Assembly (NCBI GenBank): GCA_021325195.1
Contig: JAJPHQ010000037.1
Span: forward strand, 62,001-126,000
DNA length: 64,000 nt
From: Gammaproteobacteria bacterium
Lineage (GTDB): Bacteria; Pseudomonadota; Gammaproteobacteria; Xanthomonadales; Rhodanobacteraceae
Direction: 5' to 3'
Of this stretch, positions 42,801 to 50,005 are shown piece after piece. Within the stretch, counting starts at the first letter, position 1. Each line of letters opens with the position of its first letter. The translations under genes were made by a program, and so were the position numbers. A model generated the notes under the pieces. That model did not search any database. It had not been told where the DNA came from and worked only from the letters and a program-made list of their open reading frames with translations.

Positions 42801-43375
42801 ACGGCATCGTCGAACAGCTCGATCCGGTACGGCTCCGGCGCGCCCATCGGGAAGATGTCCAGCAGCGCGCCGCGCACTGCGAACTCGCCGTGTTCGTTGA
42901 CCTGCGGCACGTGGCGGTAGCCGCAGGCTTCGAGGCGGCGCTGCTCGGCGGCGAGCTCGAGCTTGTCGCCACGCGCGACCGCGAGTCCGGAACCGGCAAC
43001 GTGTGAACGCGGCGCCAGCCGCTGCATCAGGGTCGAAACCGGCACCACCAGCACGCCGCGCGTCAGCGACGGCAGGCGGTACAGCGTGTCGATCCGCTGC
43101 GACACCAGTTGCGGATGCGGCGCGAACAGGTCGTAGGGCAGCGTTTCCCAGTCCGGGAAATGCAGCACCGGCAGGTCGCCCGCGAACACCGTGAGCTCGT
43201 CTTCCAGCGTGTGCGCGGTGCGGTTGTCGGCGGTGACCGCGACCAGCAGGCCGCTGCGCGTGCGCGCGGCCTCGCACAGCAGCAGGGCCAGCGACGAACC
43301 GGCGGGTTCGCGCCAGTCGCGTCGCTGGCCGGGCTGGCTCGGCAGCGGCGGAAGGGGAAGGTCGAAACCAGGCAT
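39881..43375 (-). CDS. mfd: transcription-repair coupling factor
   Basis: A 1164-residue Mfd, slightly longer than the E. coli protein. It displaces RNA polymerase stalled at DNA damage and recruits UvrA. The UvrB-like N-terminal region, the RNA polymerase interaction domain (DYVVHVDHGVGRYLGL-like: IVHVDHGVGRYLGL), Walker A GDVGFGKTEVALRAA, DEEHRFGVRHKERLK and LRGRVGRSHHRAYAYL are all present. Around residues 420-432 a Pro/Ser-rich segment (APSPQPSPRSGED) is encoded by an intergenic-type repeat. I begin at the ATG at 43375. Confidence 0.97.
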   Translation of the reverse strand: MPGFDLPLPPLPSQPGQRRDWREPAGSSLALLLCEAARTRSGLLVAVTADNRTAHTLEDELTVFAGDLPVLHFPDWETLPYDLFAPHPQLVSQRIDTLYRLPSLTRGVLVVPVSTLMQRLAPRSHVAGSGLAVARGDKLELAAEQRRLEACGYRHVPQVNEHGEFAVRGALLDIFPMGAPEPYRIELFDDAVESIRGFDPETQRSLHQVDAVKLLPAREFPLTDESMRAFRDRLRERFPIDVRRCPLYQDMKQGVTPAGIEYYLPLFFERTETLFDYLGGDALFVIGREALDAAERFWKQTGERYDQRAHDIERPVLPPMELYLPPQSLRERLNRVLRIDVVDPGDMRAADTGTQAAPDLSAGGAAAGGFPARLREWLGAHPDRRVLIAADSPGRREALAEQLAAAGLPWRVVDSWQSFVAPSPQPSPRSGEDGHAALTIAPLERGFALTRPAITVFTERELAGDRARAERHRRRVAGRDPEAILRDLTELEIGAPIVHVDHGVGRYLGLIALEVGGMPGEFLAIEYARGDRLYVPVAQLALVSRYAGASDEAAPLHSLGGEAWQRARRKAAEKVRDVAAELLAIHARRAARQGNAIAYDRAMLARFAAGFPFEETPDQQAAIDAVLADLAAPQPMDRVVCGDVGFGKTEVALRAAFAVATAGRQVALLVPTTLLAQQHYDTFRDRLADFPVRVELLSRFRSKKDADEALRRLADGTLDIVIGTHRLLQPDVKFRDLGLVIVDEEHRFGVRHKERLKKLRAEVDLLTLTATPIPRTLNMAMSGMRDLSIIATPPVARMAVKTLVAQYDPALVREAFQRELARGGQVYFLHNSIDTIERTTRDLEKLVPDARIRIAHGRMSAHELERTMLDFHRQRFNVLVCTTIIESGIDVPTANTIVIDRADRFGLAQLHQLRGRVGRSHHRAYAYLIVPDRKAMTADAEKRLAALESLEELGAGFTLATHDMEIRGAGELLGEAQSGQIEAIGFALYSELLDRAVTALRSGREPDFDFETGAGETEIELHMPALIPDDYLPDVHARLTLYKRIAGARDDEALRDLQVEMIDRFGLLPQAAKSLFAIAALRRRAAALGIRKLDLGAAGGRISFREKPDIEPLNVLNLIRREPRTYKLEGADKLRISAELPEPADRLRLADELLQTLAAKAKAA
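42079..42115. repeat. CTCTCCC-type repeat inside mfd
   Basis: On the minus strand this reads CCCTCGCCCCAGCCCTCTCC then CCGGAGCGGAGAGG. It is the same type as the intergenic copies at 62713-62767 and 63248-63297, but lies in frame in mfd. Confidence 0.7.
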
Positions 43376-43446
43376 GCGGAGATTCCGGACAAAGCACGGC
43401 ACTGCCGGAACCGCGTGACGCGCCAGCAGCAATGCAAGCGGTGATT

Positions 43447-43674
43447 TTAACAGCGGGCGCCTGCCGGGATCAGGGCGTGAATCGCACGCACGACGTCGAA
43501 ATCGGGCAGTTCGCGCGGACGGAGCAGAAACCGCAGTTCGATTTCCCTGGGCGTCAGTCGCTGGAATGCGTGACGCAGGGCCGCGAGGTCCTCGACCCGC
43601 AGCGGACGCAGCACCAACGTGCGGCCGTCGGCGAGACGGATCTTCCCGGCCAGGTCGTTCGCGTCCATCGACAC
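43447..43674 (-). pseudogene. truncated GNAT acetyltransferase fragment
   Basis: A 75-residue frame with the N-terminal part of a GNAT domain of the protein-acetyltransferase type: KIRLADGRTLVLRPLRVEDL and RHAFQRLTPREIELRFLLRP. The rest of the domain, including the acetyl-CoA site, is absent and the frame ends 72 bp before mfd. It is most likely a remnant, though a short expressed protein cannot be excluded. Confidence 0.55.
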
Positions 43675-43726
43675 GACGGCGTTGCCGCAATGTCATGCAC
43701 GTCCGACGCCCAGTCGTGCGGCAGGC

Positions 43727-44248
43727 TCAATGTATCCATCCGCCGATGCCGATCCCGATGCTGACATTGGGATGGCCTTCGCGCATCTCCTCGGCGGTCC
43801 AGCGGTGGATGGTGTCGCTGCGCACCAGCGGAAACACGTAGCCGGCCTCGCCGACCGAGCCGCTGCGCGTGCCCTCCAGCCGGCCGCGCAGGGTCACCAG
43901 CGAGCCGCCGGGATAGTCCAGCGGCTCGACATAGCCCGGCACGATCGCGATGAAACGTCCGCCCGCCGACTGTTTCACGCGCGGGCGCTGCGAGGCGTCC
44001 AGCGGATAATCGAGGATCTCGATTTCGCTGTGATCGGGGAAGTTCTGCACGTTCACCACGCGCCCGCCCCAGATCACCTCGCTGCCGTGGAAATTCTCGG
44101 GTGCGCTGGCCACCTGTTGCGGCGAAGCGGTCACCACCGCGGAGTCGGTCTTGTAGATCGGCGCCGGCGCGCACGCGGCGAGCGCGGCGGCCGGCAGCAG
44201 GATCAGCAGCGCACGGACGGGAAAACGGAAACGAAGGCGAACGCGCAT
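43727..44248 (-). CDS. Slp family outer-membrane lipoprotein
   Basis: A 173-residue lipoprotein. The signal peptide ends with lipobox LAAC (Cys26). The mature part has the Slp pattern: SPENFHGSEVIWGGRVVNVQ-like (APENFHGSEVIWGGRVVNVQ), EILDYPLDASQRPRV and SGGRFIAIVPGYVEPLDYPG-like segments with LVTLRGRLEGTRSGSVGEA. Slp proteins are starvation- or acid-linked outer-membrane lipoproteins in enterobacteria; the role here is unknown. Confidence 0.9.
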   Translation of the reverse strand: MRVRLRFRFPVRALLILLPAAALAACAPAPIYKTDSAVVTASPQQVASAPENFHGSEVIWGGRVVNVQNFPDHSEIEILDYPLDASQRPRVKQSAGGRFIAIVPGYVEPLDYPGGSLVTLRGRLEGTRSGSVGEAGYVFPLVRSDTIHRWTAEEMREGHPNVSIGIGIGGWIH

Positions 44249-44301
44249 GGCGGTGCTCCGCTGCGGAATGGAACGGCGATCAGCATAGCCCGAAACCGCC
44301 A

Positions 44302-45147
44302 TCACGGTTCATCCCGCAACCACCAGACCCGTTGGGAGGCGCGTGGCGACTGCGCCAGCAGCCGGCACAGGACGCGCAGCATCGCGGACAGTGCCGCATC
44401 GAGTTTCCAGGGCGGATTGGCGATTGCCATGCCGCAGCCGTTCAGACGCAGCGGCGAATCGTCCGGCAGCACCAGCAGTTCCGCGGCCAGCACCCTGTCG
44501 AACGGTCCTGCAGCGAGGTGACGGTGGAACGGTGCGATGGTGCGGCGAAGCTTGACGGGATACCACACCGCATACACGCCGCCGGGCCAGCGGGCATGCG
44601 CCTTCGCGAGCGCGGCCTCGATCGTGGCGAATTCGCCTTCCTGCGCCTCGAATGGCGGGTCGATCAGCACCAGGCCGCGCTTTTCCGGCGGTGGCAGCAG
44701 CGCGTTCAGTGCGGCGTAGCCATCGCGGGCATGCACGTGCACGCGGCGGTCGTTCCGGAACAGCGCGCGCAACGCCGCGGCTTCGCCGTGCTGCAATTCG
44801 CACAGCACCAGCCGATCGTTCGCACGCAACGCGCCCGCCGCCAGCAACGGCGAACCGGGATACCTTCGCAAGGTGCCGTCCGGGTTGAGTGCACGCACCG
44901 CATCGACGTAACGCCGCAGCGGCGGCGGCAGGCCTTTCGCCCCGAACAGGCGCCCGATGCCGTCACGCCATTCGCCGGTCTTTTGCGGTTCGGCGTCGTC
45001 CAGCACGTAGCTGCCGCTTCCAGCATGCGTGTCGAAACAGCCGAGCGATTTGTCCTTGGCGGTCAAGGCATCCAGCAGCGCCAGCAGGATCGCGTGCTTG
45101 AAGACATCCGCGAAATTGCCGGCGTGAAAGGCGTGGCGGTAGTTCAT
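44302..45147 (-). CDS. rlmJ: 23S rRNA (adenine(2030)-N6)-methyltransferase
   Basis: A 281-residue RlmJ. The start MNYRHAFHAGNFADVFKHAI, the SAM site CFDTHAGSGSYVLDD and the catalytic VLIDPPFEAQEGEF are typical. The enzyme acts on free 23S rRNA. It is divergent from copA. Confidence 0.96.
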   Translation of the reverse strand: MNYRHAFHAGNFADVFKHAILLALLDALTAKDKSLGCFDTHAGSGSYVLDDAEPQKTGEWRDGIGRLFGAKGLPPPLRRYVDAVRALNPDGTLRRYPGSPLLAAGALRANDRLVLCELQHGEAAALRALFRNDRRVHVHARDGYAALNALLPPPEKRGLVLIDPPFEAQEGEFATIEAALAKAHARWPGGVYAVWYPVKLRRTIAPFHRHLAAGPFDRVLAAELLVLPDDSPLRLNGCGMAIANPPWKLDAALSAMLRVLCRLLAQSPRASQRVWWLRDEP

Positions 45148-45298
45148 CGGGAGGATTCCGCGTCTTTCGCAGTATAGACATGGACATGCCGCACGAGCCG
45201 CATGGGGCCTACTCCAGGGTTGTTCGCCCCGTCAGGGTTGGATACGCTCGATCCGGCGCCTGTTGCGTGCGCGCGGCGCACATCCACGAAACTCCAGC

Positions 45299-47194
45299 AT
45301 GAAGCAGAAACCCTCCGACGCGGGAATGTGGAATCCCGAGCTGTCACGCCGCCGTTTCGTGCAGGGACTGGCGCTGGGCGGTACCGCCGCGATGCTGGGT
45401 GGCATCGTCAAACCCGCTTGGGCGCTGACCAGCCCCGCTCAGCCGAACGCAATGTCCGGCACCGAATTCGCACTGGAGATTGCGGAGATGCCGGTCGATT
45501 ACACCGGCACGCGGCGCCTCGCCACCGCGATCAACGGCCAGATTCCCGGCCCGCTGCTGCGCTGGCGCGAAGGCACCACCGTCACGCTACGCGTCACCAA
45601 CCGCCTGCGCGTTCCGACTTCGATCCACTGGCACGGCATCCTGCTGCCCGCGGACATGGACGGCGTGCCGGGCATCAGCTTTCCCGGCATCGCGCCGGGC
45701 CAAACCTTCACGTACCGGTTCCCGGTCAAGCAGAGCGGCACATACTGGTATCACGGCCATTCCGGATTCCAGGAACAGACCGGCGTCTATGGCCCGCTGG
45801 TGATCGAGCCCGCGAACGGCGAGCGCGTCCGTGCCGAACGCGACCACGTGGTGATGTTGAACGACTGGACCGACATGGATCCGGCGCATGTTTTCGCGCT
45901 GCTGAAAAGGCAGAGCGGTTACTTCAACGTCCACCAGCCGACGGTGCCGGAGTTCCTGCGCGATGCATCGATGCTGGGGCTGCGCGGCGCGCTGCGCGAA
46001 CGCGCGATGTGGAACCGGATGCGGATGAATCCGCGCGACCTGATCGACGTCACCGGCTTCACTTACACCTATCTGATGAATGGCGCGACGCCGGCAGGCA
46101 ACTGGACGGCGTTGTTCAAGCCGGGCGAGCGGGTGCGGCTGCGTTTCATCAACGGCTCGGCGAACAGTTACTTCGACGTCCGGATTCCCGGTTTGAAACT
46201 CACGGTGATCGCCGCCGACGGGCAGGATGTCGAACCGGTCGAGGTGGACGAGTTCCGGATCGCGGTGGCGGAGACCTACGATGTGATCGTGACGCCGCAG
46301 GACGATCGCGCGTACACGATCTTCGCGCAGTCGATGGATCGCAGCGGTTACGCTCGTGGCACGCTGGCGCCGCGGCCGGGCATGGAAGCCGCGGTGCCGG
46401 CGATGGATCCGGTGCCGATCCTGACGATGGCGGACATGATGGGCGCGGTGGGTGAGTCAGCGCGCTCAGCCGATGCCTTGAATGGCATCGGCTGCGCTGA
46501 CGAACGCCCGAAGCAGGATGCGAAGGGCCGGGTTGCCGGGCGAGCGCAGGATGCGCGAGCCGGCAACGGGTGCCAAAGGGACAGAAGCGGACATGCAGGG
46601 ATGTCCGGCATGGACATGTCCTCGATGCACGACATGCACGGCATGCGAGGCATGGACATGCCGGGCATGGTCCGGGCGCATCACGCGCGTACCGAGTACC
46701 ACAACCCCGGCGTGGACATGTTGATGGATTGGCCGCGCACCGCTCTCGACGATCCGGGCGCGGGCCTGCGCGGCAACGGCCGCCGCGTGCTGACCTATGC
46801 CGACCTGCACACGATCGGGGGTTCGCTCCACCACGGCGAACCTGCGCGCGAGATCGAGCTGCACCTGACCGGCAACATGGAACGCTTCATGTGGTCGTTC
46901 GACGGCGTGAAGTTTTCCGACGCGAGGCCGGTGCATTTCCCGTACGGCGAACGCCTCCGCATCATCCTTTGCAACGACACCATGATGAACCATCCGATCC
47001 ATCTGCACGGGATGTGGAGCGAGCTGGAATCGCCCGCAGGCGGGTTCCAGGTGCGCAAGCAGACCGTCAACGTGCAGCCGGCGCAACGCGTCAGCTATCG
47101 GGTGCAGGCCGATGCGCCGGGCCGCTGGGCCTATCACTGCCATCTGCTCTACCACATGGAGGCTGGCATGTTCCGCGAAGTGGTGGTGGCGTGA
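45299..47194 (+). CDS. copA: copper resistance multicopper oxidase CopA
   Basis: A 631-residue periplasmic multicopper oxidase. A Tat signal (ELSRRRFVQGLALGG) precedes three cupredoxin domains. Copper ligands are seen in TSIHWHGILLP, YWYHGHSGFQEQ, MMNHPIHLHGMW and AYHCHLLYHMEAGM. A Met-rich segment (SGMDMSSMHDMHGMRGMDM) lies in the middle. Just before it, residues about 386-401 are encoded by a 46-bp palindrome (46456-46501), so this loop is longer and Met-poorer than usual, yet the frame is kept. It oxidises Cu(I). copB follows with a GTGA overlap. Confidence 0.95.
   Translation: MKQKPSDAGMWNPELSRRRFVQGLALGGTAAMLGGIVKPAWALTSPAQPNAMSGTEFALEIAEMPVDYTGTRRLATAINGQIPGPLLRWREGTTVTLRVTNRLRVPTSIHWHGILLPADMDGVPGISFPGIAPGQTFTYRFPVKQSGTYWYHGHSGFQEQTGVYGPLVIEPANGERVRAERDHVVMLNDWTDMDPAHVFALLKRQSGYFNVHQPTVPEFLRDASMLGLRGALRERAMWNRMRMNPRDLIDVTGFTYTYLMNGATPAGNWTALFKPGERVRLRFINGSANSYFDVRIPGLKLTVIAADGQDVEPVEVDEFRIAVAETYDVIVTPQDDRAYTIFAQSMDRSGYARGTLAPRPGMEAAVPAMDPVPILTMADMMGAVGESARSADALNGIGCADERPKQDAKGRVAGRAQDARAGNGCQRDRSGHAGMSGMDMSSMHDMHGMRGMDMPGMVRAHHARTEYHNPGVDMLMDWPRTALDDPGAGLRGNGRRVLTYADLHTIGGSLHHGEPAREIELHLTGNMERFMWSFDGVKFSDARPVHFPYGERLRIILCNDTMMNHPIHLHGMWSELESPAGGFQVRKQTVNVQPAQRVSYRVQADAPGRWAYHCHLLYHMEAGMFREVVVA
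46456..46501. repeat. imperfect palindrome inserted in copA
   Basis: GTCAGCGC-gctc-AGCCGATGCC-ttgaat-GGCATCGGCT-GCGCTGAC: an inner 10-bp and an outer 8-bp perfect stem with a one-sided 4-nt bulge. It resembles an extragenic palindromic unit, but lies in the coding region of copA. Confidence 0.75.
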
Positions 47195-48123
47195 AGGCGT
47201 TCGCAGCCAAGGCACTCCCCGCGTTGCTTGCCTTGACGTTCATGGCGGCGTCCGCTAGTTCCGCGGCGGCGCAGGACACGATGCAGGACATGGACATGCC
47301 ATCGATGCAGCATGCGCATGTGAAGGAGAAGCAGACGAAGCACGACCATGCCGCGTCCGTGCCGCCCAATGCGCCCGATCAGGCGATGCACGGCATGAAA
47401 ATGTTACATGCGCCACGCGCGGCGCAGCCAGAGGATGGACGCAGCGGGGATTATTCGGACGGCTATACCTACGGTCCGATGGCCGGCATGGACATGCACG
47501 ACGATGCGCCGCAAGGCATGTTGCTGCTGGATCAACTGGAATACGTGCATTCGCGCGGCAGCGGCAACGCCACGGCAATCGATGGCGAAGCCTGGTACGG
47601 CGGCGACATCGACAAGCTGTGGCTGAAGTTCGAGGGACAGTCTGGCGATGCATTGCGTACCGAGGCACTGTGGTCCCGCGCGACCACGCCGTTCTGGGAC
47701 ACACAACTGGGCGTGCGGCACGACTCCGGCGTCGGCCCGGGCCGGACCTGGGCGGCATTCGGCGTGGAAGGATTGGCGCCGTACTGGTTCGAGACGGAGG
47801 CGACGTTCTACGTGGGGCAGGGCGGCCGCGTCGCCGCGCGCGTGCAGGCTGCCTACAACGCACGTCTCACCCAGCGCCTGATCCTGCAACCGGAATTCGA
47901 GGCGAATTTTTACGGCAGGAGCGATCCGCGACGCGGGATCGGTTCGGGCCTGTCGGATGCCGAGTTCGGGCTGCGCCTGCGTTACGAAATCCGCCGCGAG
48001 TTCGCGCCTTACCTCGGCGTGGTCTGGCAGCAACGCTTCGGCCGCACCGCTGATTTCGCGCGTGGGCGGGGCGAACGCGCGGACGATCTCCAGTTCGTGG
48101 CAGGGATGAGGGTGTGGTTCTGA
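47191..48123 (+). CDS. copB: copper resistance outer-membrane protein CopB
   Basis: A 310-residue protein with a signal peptide, a Met/His-rich stretch (TMQDMDMPSMQHAHVKEK and AMHGMKMLHAPRAA, MAGMDMHDD) and a C-terminal beta-barrel of the CopB family: LLLDQLEYVHSRGSGNATAI, DKLWLKFEGQ, GLAPYWFETEATFYVGQGG, and the last strand DDLQFVAGMRVWF ending in Phe. GTG start at 47191 overlaps the copA stop. It binds copper at the outer membrane. Confidence 0.93.
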   Translation: MKAFAAKALPALLALTFMAASASSAAAQDTMQDMDMPSMQHAHVKEKQTKHDHAASVPPNAPDQAMHGMKMLHAPRAAQPEDGRSGDYSDGYTYGPMAGMDMHDDAPQGMLLLDQLEYVHSRGSGNATAIDGEAWYGGDIDKLWLKFEGQSGDALRTEALWSRATTPFWDTQLGVRHDSGVGPGRTWAAFGVEGLAPYWFETEATFYVGQGGRVAARVQAAYNARLTQRLILQPEFEANFYGRSDPRRGIGSGLSDAEFGLRLRYEIRREFAPYLGVVWQQRFGRTADFARGRGERADDLQFVAGMRVWF

Positions 48124-48139
48124 TTCCGATGCGGGCGGA

Positions 48140-48883
48140 TCAGTGCACGTCAACCGTGATCACGTCCGGATCGCCGCCGTGCCAGATCAGTGGCTGCGCC
48201 CGGTACAGCCCGGGCAGCAGGCGCTGCAGCGCGACGGCCTTGGGCGCGTCGTTGATCGCGATGTACGGCTCGTCCGGGTGCAGCCGCGCGTAATCCTGGT
48301 GATAGTCCTCGGCCTGATAGAACGCCTTGAACGGCACCACCTGCGTCACGATCGGCGCCGGGTACACGTGCGCGGCGGTGAGCTGCGCGATGTAATCCAT
48401 GGCGATCTTCTGCTGCCCGGGCGTGGTGTAGAAGATCACGCCGCGGTATTGCGTGCCGGTGTCCGGCCCTTGCCGGTTCAACTCGGTGGGATCGGTCGCG
48501 ACCGAGAAATACACCCGGAGCAACTGGCCATAGGTGACCTTCGAGGGGTCGTAGCGGATCCGGACGGTCTCGGCGTGGCCGGTATCGCCCTCGCTGACCC
48601 GGTCGTAGCGGGCGGTGGCGGCCGCCCCGCCCGAGTAGCCGGAAGTCACGTCGGTCACGCCGGACACGTGCTCGAACACCCACTGCATGCCCCAGAAGCA
48701 GCCGCCGGCCAGCACCGCGGTGGCGCTGCCGGGCCGGGTGGTCAACGGTGCATCGACCTTTGGCGGTGGCACCGCGCGGGCCGCCTCGTCGCCCATGGCA
48801 ACAGGCGTGCAGGCCGCGGCGGACAATAGAAGCAAGCCCGCCAGGACGGGGCCGGACAGGCGCGACAGGGTTCGCTTGAACAT
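48140..48883 (-). CDS. msrA: peptide-methionine (S)-S-oxide reductase, lipoprotein form
   Basis: A 247-residue MsrA with an N-terminal lipoprotein signal (LLLLSAAACTP, Cys25). The catalytic Cys62 is in LAGGCFWGMQWVF, followed by GVTDVTSGYSGGAA and YHQDYARLHPDEPYI. It repairs oxidised methionine in the periplasm, which suits its place next to the Met-rich copper proteins. Convergent with copB. I start at the ATG at 48883. Confidence 0.94.
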   Translation of the reverse strand: MFKRTLSRLSGPVLAGLLLLSAAACTPVAMGDEAARAVPPPKVDAPLTTRPGSATAVLAGGCFWGMQWVFEHVSGVTDVTSGYSGGAAATARYDRVSEGDTGHAETVRIRYDPSKVTYGQLLRVYFSVATDPTELNRQGPDTGTQYRGVIFYTTPGQQKIAMDYIAQLTAAHVYPAPIVTQVVPFKAFYQAEDYHQDYARLHPDEPYIAINDAPKAVALQRLLPGLYRAQPLIWHGGDPDVITVDVH

Positions 48884-49223
48884 GGCTGGATCGTCTCCGG
48901 TGATCGGCAACAAGGACCGGCCCTAGGCGTCGAAACTGACACGAACGAGGGCCGGCGAACGGCCCGATTTCAAGCCCCCGGTTACCCGGCCATCCCGGCC
49001 CCTGTCACCCGACACGTGCATTCCGTCACGTTTGGGGGCATTCTAGGGACGTGGGCAGGGACGTCCGGGAGCCGTGGCGTCTGGAGAACAAGGGGGCAGT
49101 GGCCACCATCCGCATGCCGTCGGCGCATCGTTGCGCGTGCAACTCCGGTTGTGCCGGGTGAACCGTTGCAAGCCGGAAGCCTGACACGGGTCGCGCGGTC
49201 GTGTCGTCTCGAGGAGAACCCTG
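48884..49223. other. 340-bp intergenic region between divergent genes
   Basis: It must contain the promoters of msrA and of the gene at 49224. Short GGGAC/GTCCC and CACG-type repeats occur near 49015-49075, but I see no stable hairpin or gene. GAGGAGAACC at 49210-49220 is the next gene's ribosome site. Confidence 0.4.
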
Positions 49224-50000
49224 ATGAACAAGCGCTTCGAACTTTCCGGACCGCTGACCGATATCAAGAGCTTTCCGGTCTGGATGCAGGACATCATCGA
49301 GGATGCGGAGTCCACCCGGCAATCGGTAATACATCACGAGTTGGGAGAGGTGCTGAAAGCCAGTCACGGCGACGGGGTTCCTGTCTGTAATTTCCTGCTG
49401 AGCATCTGGCCGGTGATCGAGCGTTTCCCCGGTTACATGGCGCACAGTCTCTTGAAGACACAGTACGACCGCAGCGAAGGCGACAACATGGCGCGCCGCT
49501 GGCTGGTCCGGAACATCCGCGTCGAGCAGAACCACGCCGAGTATTTCCTGGACTGGGCCGAGGGCCACGGCATCGCGCGCGAGCGCGTGCGCAAGGGTCC
49601 GGTACCGCACGGCGCGGAAGTGCTGGCCAACTGGTGCGAGGAAGCCAGCAGCCGCGACACGCTGGCCGCCGGCATTGCCGTCACCAACTACGCGGTCGAG
49701 GGCGCAACCGGCGAATGGGCGCGCAACCTGTACGACGACGAGGATTACCGCAACGGTTTCCCCAAGCAAGGCCGCAAGCGCAGCCTGCGCTGGCTGGAAC
49801 TGCACGCGGCGTACGACGATCTGCATCCGTGGGAGGCGCTGGAAATCGTGTGCACGCTCACCGGCGCCAACCCGTCCGTCGATGAGGTGATGCACCTCGG
49901 CGAGTGCATCAAGCGGACCTATGTCTGCATGCGCGCGCTTGCTGACAGGTGCGTTGCAAATCGCCGCGTTGTCGAGGCGAAGCACGAAGCGGCTGCCTGA
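49224..50000 (+). CDS. heme-oxygenase-like (TenA/PqqC-type) diiron protein
   Basis: A 258-residue all-helical protein. Motifs such as RRWLVRNIRVEQNHAEYFLD, VTNYAVEGATGEWARNLYDD, WLELHAAYDDLHPWEALEIV have the Glu, His and Asp spacing of the TenA/PqqC/heme-oxygenase-like diiron oxidase fold. No signal peptide. The specific reaction is unknown. GAGGAG is nine bases from the ATG. It is followed closely by the GGDEF-EAL gene. Confidence 0.8.
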   Translation: MNKRFELSGPLTDIKSFPVWMQDIIEDAESTRQSVIHHELGEVLKASHGDGVPVCNFLLSIWPVIERFPGYMAHSLLKTQYDRSEGDNMARRWLVRNIRVEQNHAEYFLDWAEGHGIARERVRKGPVPHGAEVLANWCEEASSRDTLAAGIAVTNYAVEGATGEWARNLYDDEDYRNGFPKQGRKRSLRWLELHAAYDDLHPWEALEIVCTLTGANPSVDEVMHLGECIKRTYVCMRALADRCVANRRVVEAKHEAAA

Positions 50001-50005
50001 CGCAC

